NCBI RefSeq assembly: GCF_003860215.1
Contig: NZ_RQYH01000021.1
Location: 1 to 38,095, forward strand
Reading direction: 5' to 3'
Length of the DNA: 38,095 nucleotides
From: Desulfovibrio sp. OH1186_COT-070
GTDB lineage: Bacteria; Desulfobacterota; Desulfovibrionia; Desulfovibrionales; Desulfovibrionaceae
Part shown: positions 1 through 8,719 of the stretch, one piece after another
How positions within the stretch are numbered: position 1 is the first letter of the stretch
Layout of the letters: every line of letters begins with the position of its first letter
Program-made: the position numbers and the translations under genes
Notes under the pieces: model-generated
The model's input: only the letters and a program-made list of their open reading frames with translations
The model's database searches: none
What the model was told of the DNA's origin: nothing

Positions 1-47
1 TTTTCCCAAACCCTGTCACAAATATCGTGTCGTCGATGTGCGCGCAT
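1..47 (-). CDS. IS5-family transposase, N-terminal fragment (runs off window)
   Basis: Only the first 15 codons are present, reading MRAHRRHDICDRVWE. The RRHDI-x-DRVW pattern is the usual opening of IS5-family transposases of the type with an N-terminal DUF4096-like domain. The start is well supported by an AGGAG box a few bases upstream on the minus strand. The DDE catalytic domain would lie outside the window. The fragment is partial because the window ends, not because the gene is shown to be broken. Confidence 0.7.
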   Translation of the reverse strand, partial: MRAHRRHDICDRVWE

Positions 48-111
48 AGCTTCTCCTGTCATGCAGGAAGAGGTGTTATCATACTATTCATAGTTTGATG
101 ACACTATCTAG
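1..111 (-). mobile_element. IS5-family insertion sequence, 5' end (left copy, partial)
   Basis: The reverse complement of this stretch starts with CTAG, carries about 64 bases of leader with a strong AGGAG ribosome-binding site, and enters a transposase reading frame that leaves the window. The right end (38000-38095) carries the same sequence in the opposite orientation. Over the 96 shared bases I find one mismatch (A here, G at 38012). The outer end lies at about 108-111; a CTAG-type target would fit an IS5-family element, but the duplication cannot be checked because the other IS end is missing. Confidence 0.8.
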
Positions 112-830
112 CAGAAGCGGCATTTATTATAGGTGCACCCCTGCGTTGCTCGTGGCAGGAAGGCATAGGCCTCCTGTGGAGGCCGCATAGGCTGTTCGGT
201 AAATTCCATGTGAAGTGTCCCCCCTTTTTCGTAAAATGCTGTTTGACACTTTTTTAGTAATTACTAAAAAAGTGTCAAGACCGCTTTCTTTTTTTGAACG
301 GAGTGACGCCGGAAAGGCTACATTTCGTGGGAGCGTGGCGGCAGTATACGCACTGCGTGGGCGGCAACAGCCTCCAACTCGGATGGGAAAGGCCGCCTCT
401 GGCTTGAATGGACAGACATTCAAGCAGGGCGCTGAGTGCTCCGGCCAAGGCGGAATATCTGTGTCCGGAGGGATTTGACCATCCTGGACGGCCTGCCGGA
501 GTTTGCCGGCGAACATTTCCTTTGTGCTATTTCACAGAGCCAGCTTGCAGCAATGATAGGCTCCACACAACAGGGCAGGGCATCGTGTGGTTTTGCGCAA
601 TCCGATGGCCCTGATACTCGCATTTATGGAAGGGGCGGACAGCCATTCCTGAAAAGGCCGGAGTATTTTTTTGTGCGAAAATACCTTGAAAAGTGTGGGC
701 AGGCTGTGCTGCAGGTGAGCGATTGCGGCAGTTTTTGGCTGGGTCTCCCCGTCTGCGGACAGCCTTTCAAATCGCTTCGCGGTATAGGCGGCGCAAACTC
801 CGCGAAGCGGGACTTGCGCCGCTGTTTGGG
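112..830. other. gene-poor stretch between the IS end and sat
   Basis: About 720 bases with no coding region I can support. Open frames exist on both strands (for example 127-516 minus and 436-948 plus), but none matches a family I recognise and several run through the palindrome at 243-278 or into sat. Visible structures are that palindrome, a weak GTATTTT/AAAATAC hairpin (663-684), and an inverted repeat of 10 bases (773-782 with 800-809). The stretch could be a remnant of a gene destroyed near the IS insertion; I see no residual homology to prove it. Confidence 0.5.
243..278. repeat. perfect 36-bp palindrome
   Basis: The two 18-base arms, meeting between 260 and 261, are exact reverse complements with no spacer. 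Each outer arm begins TTGACAC and is followed by a T-run and AGTAA. It could form a bidirectional terminator-like hairpin, a cruciform, or a binding site for a dimeric protein. No confident gene lies within 600 bases, so its partner is unknown. Confidence 0.75.
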
Positions 831-868
831 CAATGCAAAAAGCCGGACTTCTCCGGCTTTTTGCATTG
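831..868 (-). terminator. intrinsic terminator of sat
   Basis: A 17-bp perfect stem (831-847 with 852-868) closes a 4-base loop. The core GCCGGA/TCCGGC stem is followed by TTTTTGC in either direction, so it can act on both strands. It begins 14 bases past the sat stop codon, the expected place for the sat transcript end. Confidence 0.85.
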
Positions 869-881
869 TTGTGGAGTCAGG

Positions 882-2153
882 CTACATGGCGGAGCCGGAG
901 GCTGCGCGCTGCATTTTGACTTCGACCTTTTCGGTCAGGCTGGAATAGTATTCGCGCAGGATGACGAGCACTTCGTCACGGCCAAAGTGATCCGGCACTT
1001 CCGCGCCTTCGGAGAGCATCTTGCGCAGCTTGGTGCCGGACAGGATGACGCGGTCTTCCTTGCCGTGCGGGCAGGTGCGCATGCTGGCCATGCCGTCGCA
1101 CTTGGTGCAGTAGAAGGTCCAGTCAATGTTCAGGGGCTGGCACAGCAGGCGCTTGCCTTCTTCGGCGGGGGTGGGAATCTTGCGGAAGATTTCCTGGGCT
1201 TCAAACATGCCGTAGAAGTCGCCCACACCGGCATGGTCACGGCCAACAATGAGGTTGTTGATGCCGTAGTTCTGGCGGAAGGTGGCGTGCAGCAGAGCTT
1301 CCCTGGGACCGGCGTAGCGCATGTCCAGAGGATATCCGGCCTGGATGATATGTTCTTTCACAAAGTACTTGTCCACCAGGGTGTCAATGCACTTCACGCG
1401 CACTTCGGCGGGGATGTCGCCGGGCTTGAGCGAACCCACCAGAGAGTGGATGACCACGCCGTCGCACACTTCCACGCCGATCTTGGCCAGATATTCGTGC
1501 GAGCGGTGCATGGGGTTGCGCAACTGCAGGGCGGCAACCTTCTGCCAGCCGCGTTCGTCCATTTTGGCACGCAGTTGGGCGGGGGTCATGTACACGCCGG
1601 GGAACTTGGTGGGGAATTCACCCTGGGAGAGCACTTTCACCGGACCGGCGATATTGTATTCCTGCTGGGCCAGAACCATTTTCACGCCGGGATGGTCTTC
1701 GGGGGCCACTTCCCAGAATTTTTCGGAGTCAGGGCCGGAACCCTTGAACACCAGTTCGCATTCCCATTTTTTGTCGGCCTCGGTCATTTCATAGATTTCT
1801 TCCAGCTTCATGGTGGCCATGACTTCGCCCTTGCGCACCAGGGCAACTTCTTCGCCCACCTTGAGGCTCTTGGCGTCAGCGGCAGAAACGTCCAGCGTGA
1901 CCGGCAGGGGCCAGAAGGTTCCGCAGGTCAGGGTCATTTTTTCGCACACGCTCTTCCAGTCGGCTTTTTTCATGAAGCCGCTGAGGGGCGAAAAACCGCC
2001 AATGCCCATCATGATCAGGTCGCCCTTGGCGCGGGAAGAGATCTCGATCTGCTTCAGGCCTGCGGCTTTTTTCTTCTCGTCTTCCAAGGCTTTGCCTTCC
2101 AGAAGGCAACAGACCAGACCTTTGCCGCCGTGAGGCGCTACCAGTTTGGACAT
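882..2153 (-). CDS. sat: ATP sulfurylase (sulfate adenylyltransferase), dissimilatory type
   Basis: Cytoplasmic enzyme that activates sulfate with ATP to give adenosine phosphosulfate (APS) and pyrophosphate, the first step of dissimilatory sulfate reduction. The protein has 423 residues, close to other Desulfovibrio Sat proteins. It shows the [10 protein letters not shown] active-site motif (210-219), GRDHAG (304-309) and [10 protein letters not shown] (371-380). Cysteines 349, 352 and 361 lie in the segment that binds metal in Desulfovibrio Sat. I chose the start at 2153 because a GGAGG box sits just upstream and the homologous N-terminus begins there; an open frame continues 44 codons further upstream without support. 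The gene is monocistronic, with a promoter at 2224-2252 and a terminator at 831-868. The APS reductase genes are not in the window. Confidence 0.97.
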   Translation of the reverse strand: MSKLVAPHGGKGLVCCLLEGKALEDEKKKAAGLKQIEISSRAKGDLIMMGIGGFSPLSGFMKKADWKSVCEKMTLTCGTFWPLPVTLDVSAADAKSLKVGEEVALVRKGEVMATMKLEEIYEMTEADKKWECELVFKGSGPDSEKFWEVAPEDHPGVKMVLAQQEYNIAGPVKVLSQGEFPTKFPGVYMTPAQLRAKMDERGWQKVAALQLRNPMHRSHEYLAKIGVEVCDGVVIHSLVGSLKPGDIPAEVRVKCIDTLVDKYFVKEHIIQAGYPLDMRYAGPREALLHATFRQNYGINNLIVGRDHAGVGDFYGMFEAQEIFRKIPTPAEEGKRLLCQPLNIDWTFYCTKCDGMASMRTCPHGKEDRVILSGTKLRKMLSEGAEVPDHFGRDEVLVILREYYSSLTEKVEVKMQRAASGSAM

Positions 2154-2223
2154 CGCGAAAACCTCCGTTTTTTGGGTTGTGGACTCCACCCCTGAGCTGC
2201 AGGGGGAGAGTGCTTTCTGTCCC

Positions 2224-2252
2224 ATCTTGTGAATAATCGAACAAAAAGTCAA
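2224..2252 (-). promoter_or_regulatory. sigma-70-like promoter of sat
   Basis: On the minus strand TTGACT (2252-2247) is followed after 17 bases by CAAGAT (2229-2224). The -35 is strong and the -10 modest. The leader of roughly 65 bases contains a small CCCCTG/CAGGGG hairpin (2189-2205) before the ribosome-binding site. Confidence 0.55.
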
Positions 2253-2321
2253 CAGGTAAGAAAAACTTTCTGTGGTCTGACGCAAAAAAAATTCTGTTTC
2301 CGGCAGAGCGAATCAGGGGCA

Positions 2322-3197
2322 TTATGTCTGTGCTGTCTTTTCCCGGCTCGGGCTTGTTCCAAAATACTGTCTGTATTCCCGGCTGAATTGTGACAGGTTT
2401 CCATACCCTACATGAAGGGCAATCTCGCTCACAGAAAGTTGCTGCTGTCTGATCAGGCGCCGGGCTTCTATCAGCTTGAGGGATTTTTGGTATTGCAGGG
2501 GGCTGAGCCCGGTAACTTTCCGAAATTGCCTGTAAAAAACGGACAGGCTCATGTGTGCGTTTTTCGCCATGTCCTCTATGCGCAGAGGTTCGGAAAAATG
2601 CTGTTTCAGATGTGAAATGGCTTGAGATATCCGTTGTTCATGACTTCCGAGGGAGAGCAGGCGCTGCAGTATATGCCCCGGAGAAGTTTTCAGCAGGCGA
2701 TAATGCAATTCGTGTTTGATAAGAGGGGCGAGAACAGCAATGTCATCTTTTTTATCGCAGGCAAGGTTTATCAGCCTGTGCAGGGTGTCCAGAATGTCTT
2801 CATCCACAGTACCGACGGTAATCTCCATGCCTGATTCTTTTCTCTGCCAATTCGGGATAACTGGCATCAGTTGCAATAATATCGAGGCATCTAGATGCAT
2901 CTGTATGCCAAGGCAAGGATTTTTTCTTGAAGCCCGAACTTCACCAACAAGAGGCATATCAACAAAATAACAAAGATATTGTCCATCCACATATTTTATA
3001 TGATTTTTCCAACAATATACATGTTTTTCTCCTTGCAAGATGAAACAGACAGAAGGATTTTTGACATATACAACTCTGTCAATACAAGTATTGCATTGGT
3101 ATAGAGTTATTCCTAGTTGAGAAAGGTGCACAGTTTGTTCTTTTTGTAAAACAGTCAGCATCCGGTCAGTCAGAGCGTGGAATTTGTCTTGCACCAT
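2322..3197 (-). CDS. AraC-family transcriptional regulator (AraC_N type)
   Basis: A 291-residue regulator. Residues about 22-170 fit the AraC_N effector domain, with the typical stretch SVCFILQGEKHVY near 49-61. Residues 188-285 form the AraC DNA-binding domain with two helix-turn-helix units (about 205-228 and 254-277; GYGNLSQFSREY is the usual second recognition helix region). Regulators of this subfamily are often encoded beside a short-chain dehydrogenase that they control, as here with the divergent gene at 3596. The coding sequence is AT-rich: 2941-3060 is about 31% GC, against about 68% in a sampled 60-base stretch of uvrC. The start at 3197 has only a weak ribosome-binding site. The inducer is unknown. 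Confidence 0.88.
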   Translation of the reverse strand: MVQDKFHALTDRMLTVLQKEQTVHLSQLGITLYQCNTCIDRVVYVKNPSVCFILQGEKHVYCWKNHIKYVDGQYLCYFVDMPLVGEVRASRKNPCLGIQMHLDASILLQLMPVIPNWQRKESGMEITVGTVDEDILDTLHRLINLACDKKDDIAVLAPLIKHELHYRLLKTSPGHILQRLLSLGSHEQRISQAISHLKQHFSEPLRIEDMAKNAHMSLSVFYRQFRKVTGLSPLQYQKSLKLIEARRLIRQQQLSVSEIALHVGYGNLSQFSREYRQYFGTSPSREKTAQT

Positions 3198-3595
3198 ATG
3201 ATTTCAACTTCCAGGGGGAGGATATTGTCGCAAACAGCTTGAGAGAGCATAAGAAGTTCAATCAACATGCGCAACGGAGGCAGACGCCTCTCGAATTTAT
3301 CGGGCGGGCTTCTGATCCAAAAAAGAGGAGAAAAAGGCAAGAGATTGGCAGGATTGTGGTATCAGTATCTGCTGCTGCCCATTATGTTGGGTGTGTTGGT
3401 TTCAAGAGCAACGGCTGGGATCAAATTGTCCATTGGTCAGTGCAGACCACGTATCGTGGAGTTCGGCAAGAAGCGGTATGCGGTGTTTGATTTTGGCTGT
3501 CTGCAAGAACGCCTTTCCGGTTTGATGGGCTTTCTGGCAGTCCGTCCGGAAAATGTGTTGTAAACACTCTCCCCTCTAAAGTTATGGAGAAAAAC
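3198..3595. other. divergent regulatory region between the AraC-type regulator and the dehydrogenase
   Basis: About 400 bases between two divergent starts. It should hold the promoters of both genes and binding sites of the AraC-type protein, but I could not assign a convincing -35/-10 pair. Two overlapping plus-strand frames (3239-3490 and 3267-3563) have no ribosome-binding site and no recognisable domain. The size is unusual for a simple divergent promoter, so a lost small gene is possible. Confidence 0.4.
3555..3567. promoter_or_regulatory. small dyad upstream of the dehydrogenase, possible operator
   Basis: GTGTT-GTA-AACAC forms a 13-base dyad 28 bases before the dehydrogenase start. 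Its position would suit an operator, but AraC-type proteins usually bind direct or asymmetric repeats, so the assignment is weak. Confidence 0.2.
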
Positions 3596-4525
3596 ATGCA
3601 GCGTATTACACCGTTCGGCATGCGCACCGAGGCAATGGAAATTGTGCGGGGTGTTGACTTGAAGGGAAGGCGCGCCCTGATTACAGGAGCTGCCTCGGGT
3701 ATCGGAATCGAAACGGCAAAGGCCTTGGCCTCCGCCGGAGCTGAGGTGGTTCTTGCCGTCCGCAATGTGGATGCCGGGCAAAAAGTCGCGGGCGAGCTTG
3801 TCAAGGCTACGGGCAACAAAGGCATTTCTGTCATGAGGCTCGATCTGGCTGACCAGAAAAGTGTGCGCTCTCTGGTTGTCTCTTGGCAGGGGCCTCTGCA
3901 TATTCTGGTCAATAACGCGGGTGTCATGGCGAGCCCTGAAGCCAGAACTGCCGAAGGGTGGGAAAGCCAGTTTGCGACCAATCATCTCGGGCATTTTTCT
4001 CTGGCTCTGGGATTGTACCCGGCCCTGAAGCAGGAGGGTGCGCGCGTGGTATCACTCAGTTCCAGCGGGCATCACCTGAGTCCGGTTGTCTTTGAGGATA
4101 TCCACTACACGATTCGCCCGTATGATCCTTGGGGAGCATACGGGCAGGCAAAAAGTGCCAATGCTCTGTTTGCTGTAGAGGCGGCCAGGCGCTGGGCTTC
4201 AGACGGTATTTTTGCCAATGCGGTGATGCCAGGAGCCATCAAGACAAATTTGCAGCGGTATAGTGGCGAATTGAAGTCCCCCGAGGCATACTGGAAAACG
4301 GCAGGGCAGGGAGCCGCAACCTCGGTTCTGGCTGCGGCATCGCCTTTGCTTGACGGGGTAAGCGGGCGCTACTTTGCCGACTGCAACGAGGCTGAGCCAA
4401 TCACAAGGAGCAGCGGCAACCGCTTTGACGAAATGTCTTTGGTCGCGGCGTGGGCAACAGATCCGCTTCTCGCCGAACGGCTGTGGGATGTTTCGTTGGC
4501 TATGGTGGAAAAAAAGGCAGAATAA
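3596..4525 (+). CDS. short-chain dehydrogenase/reductase (retinol dehydrogenase-like SDR)
   Basis: A 309-residue NAD(P)-dependent oxidoreductase with a Rossmann fold. It has the cofactor motif TGAASGIG (30-37), the D83 acidic turn, NNAG (106-109), the catalytic serine region SLSSSG (153-158) and the active-site Tyr182-xxx-Lys186. The overall pattern, including FATNHLGHF and a long C-terminus, resembles retinol dehydrogenase/WWOX-like bacterial SDRs; the substrate cannot be read from the sequence. I prefer the start at 3596, because GGAG lies 6 bases before it; an in-frame ATG at 3584 overlaps that box. It is divergent from the AraC-type regulator and followed after 68 bases by a metallohydrolase gene, probably in one transcript. 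Confidence 0.9.
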   Translation: MQRITPFGMRTEAMEIVRGVDLKGRRALITGAASGIGIETAKALASAGAEVVLAVRNVDAGQKVAGELVKATGNKGISVMRLDLADQKSVRSLVVSWQGPLHILVNNAGVMASPEARTAEGWESQFATNHLGHFSLALGLYPALKQEGARVVSLSSSGHHLSPVVFEDIHYTIRPYDPWGAYGQAKSANALFAVEAARRWASDGIFANAVMPGAIKTNLQRYSGELKSPEAYWKTAGQGAATSVLAAASPLLDGVSGRYFADCNEAEPITRSSGNRFDEMSLVAAWATDPLLAERLWDVSLAMVEKKAE

Positions 4526-4593
4526 CCGCAGTATTTTTTGGGTGGTGGCTCCAGCGACAGCATTTGTTTGGTGCTGTCGAAGTATGTGCAGCC

Positions 4594-5710
4594 ATGCCAT
4601 ATTTACCAAAGATGATAAAAGCTGTTTTGGGGATTCTTTTTGGCTTGGCCGTCGTGGTGGCGGGCATTTTTTTCTGTTTGCAGTTGCCTGTTTTTGGGGG
4701 AAAACCCACAGGCAAACGTTTGGCACGTATCCAGCAATCGCCGAATTACCGTGACGGAAAATTTCAGAATCTTTCGGCCACCCCCCTGCTTACAGGACAG
4801 AAATCGGCTCTGCGCAGCACATTTGATTTTTTGTTTCACGGAAATACCAAGGTGCGTCCGTCCAAGCCTGTGCCCGTTGTCAAGACAGATCTATCCCGCT
4901 TGCCTGCGAACAGGAATTGGTATGTCTGGCTTGGGCATTCCTCATACATGCTGCATATTGACGGCAAACGTTTTCTGGTTGATCCCGTACTCGTTTCGGC
5001 AAATCCTTTTCCGTTTGGGGGAAAACCCTTTCCCGGAACCGACATATACCGGCCAGAAGATATTCCTGAAGTGGACTATGTTTTTATCAGCCATGATCAT
5101 TATGACCATCTGGATCATGCCACCATGCAGGCGCTTCGTCAGCGTGTGGGGATGGTCATCACGGGTTTGGGAGTGGGGGCACATCTTGAGCGGTGGGGTT
5201 TTCCGGCCGACAAGATAGTGGAACTGGATTGGAACGAGCAAGTACAATTGGCGGAGAACGTTATGGTAACCGCGTTGCCTGCCCGCCACTCTTCCGGGCG
5301 CGCTCTCGTGCAAAAGGCAGACTCTCTGGGCTTCCTTCCTGCTGCAAACTCTTTCAGAGACTGTCTATATCGGAGGTGACAGCGGGTATGACGACTTTTT
5401 TGCGGAAATTGCCAAGAAGCATCCCCGCATCAGTCTGGCCGTTCTTGAAAACGGACAGTACGATGAAGACTGGGCCAATATCCACCTTTTTCCGGATCAA
5501 CTGATTCGTGCAGTCAAAGACCTCCATCCGCACACTGTCGTGTCTGTCCATAACAGCAAATACGCACTCGCCAAGCATGACTGGAATGAGCCGATACAGC
5601 TGTTGGTGAACAATGCGGCCAGAGAGGGGATCCGCCTTTCTGTACCCAGAATCGGCGAAGTATGGGATCTGCATGAAAAGCCTGTTCTGCTGGACCCCTG
5701 GTGGCAATAG
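4594..5710 (+). pseudogene. membrane-anchored metallo-beta-lactamase-fold hydrolase, frameshifted
   Basis: The first half (4594-5322, 243 codons) has one N-terminal membrane anchor (about residues 7-30) and the metal-binding motif HDHYDH (167-172) of the UlaG/NAPE-PLD-like branch. That frame then meets a stop at 5377. From 5324 another frame reads on for 128 codons without a stop to 5710, starting LWASFLL and containing IGGDSGYDDFF and HNSKYALAKHDW, which supply further expected metal ligands. The seven residues between GR and LW match the family spacing if one extra base is assumed in the CT-rich run at 5321-5328. The restored protein would have about 371 residues. A sequencing error is possible. 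The start is uncertain (4594 or 4612), with no clear ribosome-binding site. Confidence 0.85.
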
Positions 5711-5851
5711 AACCCAAGTTCTGACCTGTGGCAGAAAAGGAGTAGTTTGAAGGTGCCTTGCGGGGAAGTTTCTTCGCTCTTGCATGGAGGCTTCCGTCAG
5801 ATGTGTCGCCCTGTGCCGTGGCGCGGAACAATATGAAAGAGCGATAAGGCG

Positions 5852-7003
5852 TCATGCTCCGCTGCCTGTCGCCCCCCTCTTTTTTTTGGATTTTCTTTTT
5901 CCTTCACAACCCTGTTGCGCCTCCACGATGCCCGCCGCCAGAATGCGCCCCTGCCGGTCATACACGGCGGCCACCTGCCCCGGCGCGCCCGGAAAGCGCG
6001 GCTCATCAAAGGTGATGCGCAGGCGGCTGTCTGCCGTCAGACTTACGCGGGCCGGTACAGGCTGCTGGCGGTGGCGCAGGCGCACCAGCAGTTCCGGAGG
6101 CCAGAGCCGGGCGGGCAGGGCCACATTGGCGGGCAGGGTCACGCAGCCCGTGCTGCCCAGCAGGGCGCGCGGCCCCACAACGAGAGCATTGGCTCCCACA
6201 TCCTTGCCCAGCACAAAAAGAGGTTCGCTGTGGGCAATGCCCAGCCCCTTGCGCTGGCCTTCGGTATAGCGCCACAAGCCTTCGTGGCGGGCAATGGGAT
6301 ATGTATTTCCGGCGCTGTCGGCCAGAAGCACCGGGCCGGGGCCGGGGCGGGGAATGCCCGCAGTCTGCCAGCGCGCTTCCAGAAAGTTTTGGTACGCCCC
6401 GGGGCCTGCGCCCGGCGCAAAGCAAATGTCCTGGCTTTCCGGGAGCAGGGGAGCGGGCAGGCCCGCTCCGGCCACCAGCGCGCGGACCTCGTCCTTGCGC
6501 AGTTCTTCCAGAGGAAAGAGCGCCCTGCGCAGGCGCTCTCCGGGAACCATGCTCAAAAAGTAGCTCTGGTCCTTGGCGGCGTCTCTGGCGGCGGCCAGCA
6601 GGGGGGGGGCGCCGTGCAGCGGATTTTCCGCCAGGCGCGCATAGTGCCCTGTGGCCAGATATTCCGCGCCCATATCCTGCGCGGCGTCCAGAAGAGCGCC
6701 CCACTTGACGGCGCGGTTGCACAGAATGCAGGGATTGGGGGTTTTCCCCTGGGCGTAGGCTGCGGCAAAGGGGGCCAGCACCTCTCGCTCGAAAACAGTG
6801 GTCATGTCCAGCACATGCAGGGGCACGTCCAGAGCGGCGCAGGCTTCGGCCAGCCCCGGCGGTGCGCCGGAGTCCGGCAAAAAAAGGGCATGCAGGGCCA
6901 GTATCCTGTAGCCGCGCTGCCGCAACAGCACAAGAGCGCAAAGGCTGTCAACCCCGCCGCTGACAGCCGCAGCAACAACAGGCTTGTGGCGGGAGGCGTT
7001 CAT
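5852..7003 (-). CDS. mnmA: tRNA-specific 2-thiouridylase MnmA
   Basis: Thiolates U34 of Lys, Glu and Gln tRNAs using ATP and a relayed persulfide, in the cytoplasm. The 383-residue protein carries the PP-loop SGGVDS (15-20), the first catalytic cysteine in NPCILCN (Cys95, with an additional Cys92), ATGHYAR (117-123) and SQDICF with the second catalytic cysteine (Cys194). The C-terminal beta domain is present, followed by a lysine-rich tail (about 366-377) not needed for the family fold. The start at 7003 has a weak ribosome-binding site. It lies 30 bases after glnQ-like 7034, so it may be the last gene of that transcript. Confidence 0.95.
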   Translation of the reverse strand: MNASRHKPVVAAAVSGGVDSLCALVLLRQRGYRILALHALFLPDSGAPPGLAEACAALDVPLHVLDMTTVFEREVLAPFAAAYAQGKTPNPCILCNRAVKWGALLDAAQDMGAEYLATGHYARLAENPLHGAPPLLAAARDAAKDQSYFLSMVPGERLRRALFPLEELRKDEVRALVAGAGLPAPLLPESQDICFAPGAGPGAYQNFLEARWQTAGIPRPGPGPVLLADSAGNTYPIARHEGLWRYTEGQRKGLGIAHSEPLFVLGKDVGANALVVGPRALLGSTGCVTLPANVALPARLWPPELLVRLRHRQQPVPARVSLTADSRLRITFDEPRFPGAPGQVAAVYDRQGRILAAGIVEAQQGCEGKRKSKKKRGATGSGA

Positions 7004-7033
7004 GCTCTGCGCATCGGCGGATATTGGCCGTTT

Positions 7034-7777
7034 TTACAGGATCTGGTTGAGGAACTGGCGCAGCCTGGGGTGGCGCGGCGCGGTAAAGAGGGTTTCCGGG
7101 CGGCCCATTTCCACAATCTGCCCCTGATCCATGAAGATCAGGCGGTCGGCCACCGTGCGGGCAAAGCCCATCTCGTGGGTCACGCAGACCATGGTCATGC
7201 CTTCTTCGGCCAGATTGACCATGACATCCAGCACCTCGCCGACCATTTCCGGGTCCAGGGCGGAGGTGGGCTCGTCAAAAAGCATGATGGAGGGCTGCAT
7301 GGCCAGCGCGCGGGCAATAGCCACACGCTGCTGCTGCCCGCCCGAAAGCATGGCCGGGTACACATTGGCCTTTTCGCTGATGCCCACTTTTTTCAGCAGG
7401 GTCAGGGCCTGACTGTCGGCCTCTTCGCGCGACAGTTTGCGCAAGTGGCGGGGAGCCAGGGTCAGGTTTTCCAGTACGGTCTTGTGGGGGAACAGGTTGA
7501 ACTGTTGGAAAACCATGCCCACATTCTGGCGCATCTCGTTGATATTGTTGTCATCAGAGTGGATGTCCCTGCCCAGAACCATGATACGCCCCTGGTCAAT
7601 TTCTTCCAGGCGGTTGATGGAGCGCAACAGGGTGGACTTGCCCGATCCGGAAGGGCCAATGATGACCACCCGCTCTCCGGGGGAGATGTCCAGGCTTACA
7701 TCCTGCAGAGCGGGGAGCGATCCGAAGTACTTCCAGACATTGCTGATGGAGATGATGGGGGAGTTATTTTCCGTCAT
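7034..7777 (-). CDS. polar amino acid ABC transporter, ATP-binding protein
   Basis: A 247-residue ABC ATPase of the GlnQ/HisP class. Walker A is GPSGSGKST (41-49), the Q-loop is near 91, the signature is LSGGQQQR (144-151), and Walker B is IMLFDEP (164-170), followed by TSALDPE and the switch His in CVTHEMGFA. It powers import through the adjacent permease. Its start overlaps the permease stop by 14 bases, so the two are translationally coupled. Within the GlnQ/HisP class the substrate (glutamine, histidine, arginine or another amino acid) cannot be decided from sequence. Confidence 0.95.
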   Translation of the reverse strand: MTENNSPIISISNVWKYFGSLPALQDVSLDISPGERVVIIGPSGSGKSTLLRSINRLEEIDQGRIMVLGRDIHSDDNNINEMRQNVGMVFQQFNLFPHKTVLENLTLAPRHLRKLSREEADSQALTLLKKVGISEKANVYPAMLSGGQQQRVAIARALAMQPSIMLFDEPTSALDPEMVGEVLDVMVNLAEEGMTMVCVTHEMGFARTVADRLIFMDQGQIVEMGRPETLFTAPRHPRLRQFLNQIL

Positions 7778-8564
7778 AATAGTTCAGTCTGGCTTCCATG
7801 ATGCTCACGGCCTTGGAGAGCAGGAGGGTGATGATGAGATAAAGAAGCGCCACTGTGGTGTAGGTTTCAAAATACAGGTAGGTGGTGCCCACAAAACTGC
7901 GCGCGCGCTGCATGATGTCGGGTACGGCCATGATGGACACCAGGGAGGTGTCCTTGAGCATGGCAATACATTCGTTGCCCACGGGCGGCAGGATGGTGCG
8001 CATGGCCTGGGGCAGCACCACATGCCGCATGGTCTGGAAATTGTTGAAGCCCAGCGAGCGGGCAGCTTCGCTCTGGCCTTTGCCGATGGCCGTGATGCCC
8101 GCGCGGAACACCTCGCCCATATAGGCCCCGTAGCAGAAACTGATGGCCACCACCGCAGAGGTGATGCCGCCCACCTGCACAAAGCGGGACATGGCGTAAT
8201 AAATGTAAAAAATCTGCACCAGCAGGGGGATGCCCCGGATCACTTCCACATAGGTGGAGGCAATGAGATTGATGACGCGGTTGCGGGAAATGCGTCCCAA
8301 GCCGGTGAGCAGCCCCAGAGGGACGGCACAGCAGATGGAAAGCAGGGTGATCTTGAAGGTGATCAGGATGCCGTCAGGCAGATAGAGCAGAATGCGCAGA
8401 TACGGGTCGGGCCAGAGCAGGCAGAGGGTAAACAGGGCGGAAACGGCACCGATGAGAGCGATGGACCATGCGTTGATCAGCCGCCATTCGCGCGGATCAG
8501 GGATGGAGGCCCCGTCCGTGACCATGATGATATTGCCCTTGCTGCCGTCTTTTTGGTCGTGCAT
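7764..8564 (-). CDS. polar amino acid ABC transporter, permease protein
   Basis: A 266-residue inner-membrane permease of the HisMQ/GlnP type, with several hydrophobic spans (about 31-51, 60-90, 115-140 and the C-terminal 230-255). The cytoplasmic EAA loop that contacts the ATPase is visible as [23 protein letters not shown] single permease gene suggests a homodimeric channel. I chose the start at 8564 because AAGGA lies 5 bases upstream; the frame is open for 57 more codons upstream but enters a strong hairpin. It is preceded by the binding-protein gene with a 155-base gap. Confidence 0.93.
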   Translation of the reverse strand: MHDQKDGSKGNIIMVTDGASIPDPREWRLINAWSIALIGAVSALFTLCLLWPDPYLRILLYLPDGILITFKITLLSICCAVPLGLLTGLGRISRNRVINLIASTYVEVIRGIPLLVQIFYIYYAMSRFVQVGGITSAVVAISFCYGAYMGEVFRAGITAIGKGQSEAARSLGFNNFQTMRHVVLPQAMRTILPPVGNECIAMLKDTSLVSIMAVPDIMQRARSFVGTTYLYFETYTTVALLYLIITLLLSKAVSIMEARLNYYDGK

Positions 8565-8652
8565 CGTTGTCCTTTGTGCCTGGATGTGGCCGCCGAAAAA
8601 CGCGCTGGCGGCAAAAGGGGTGCAGGCTGGTGCGGGGAGCTTTCTGTTTTTT

Positions 8653-8689
8653 CCCGGCGGGTCTGCGCGGGCTGCGCAGACCCGCCGGG
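8653..8689 (-). promoter_or_regulatory. 16-bp intercistronic hairpin between binding protein and permease
   Basis: The arms 8653-8668 and 8674-8689 are perfect reverse complements around a 5-base loop. On the minus strand the stem is followed by A-rich rather than U-rich sequence, so it does not look like an intrinsic terminator. Hairpins in this place in binding-protein operons commonly protect the upstream mRNA and allow more binding protein than permease; that role is inferred. Confidence 0.6.
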
Positions 8690-8719
8690 GATCGGGATAT
8701 TTTTTCGCTGTGGCCGGGG

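Noticed and set aside
127..516. A minus-strand frame of 129 codons near the IS end, and overlapping plus-strand frames.
   Set aside because: They run through the 36-bp palindrome, have no ribosome-binding site and match no family I know.
436..948. A plus-strand frame of 170 codons.
   Set aside because: It passes through the sat terminator and into the antisense of sat.
3239..3563. Two small overlapping plus-strand frames before the dehydrogenase gene, one with a hydrophobic segment.
   Set aside because: No ribosome-binding site and no recognisable domain; the stretch is better read as regulatory DNA.
5318..5332. Programmed frameshifting in the metallohydrolase gene.
   Set aside because: There is no slippery heptamer and no following structure that I can see; the CT run is also too short for typical phase variation.
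5915..7801. A 628-codon plus-strand frame.
   Set aside because: It is antisense to mnmA and the importer ATPase, both of which have clear motifs.
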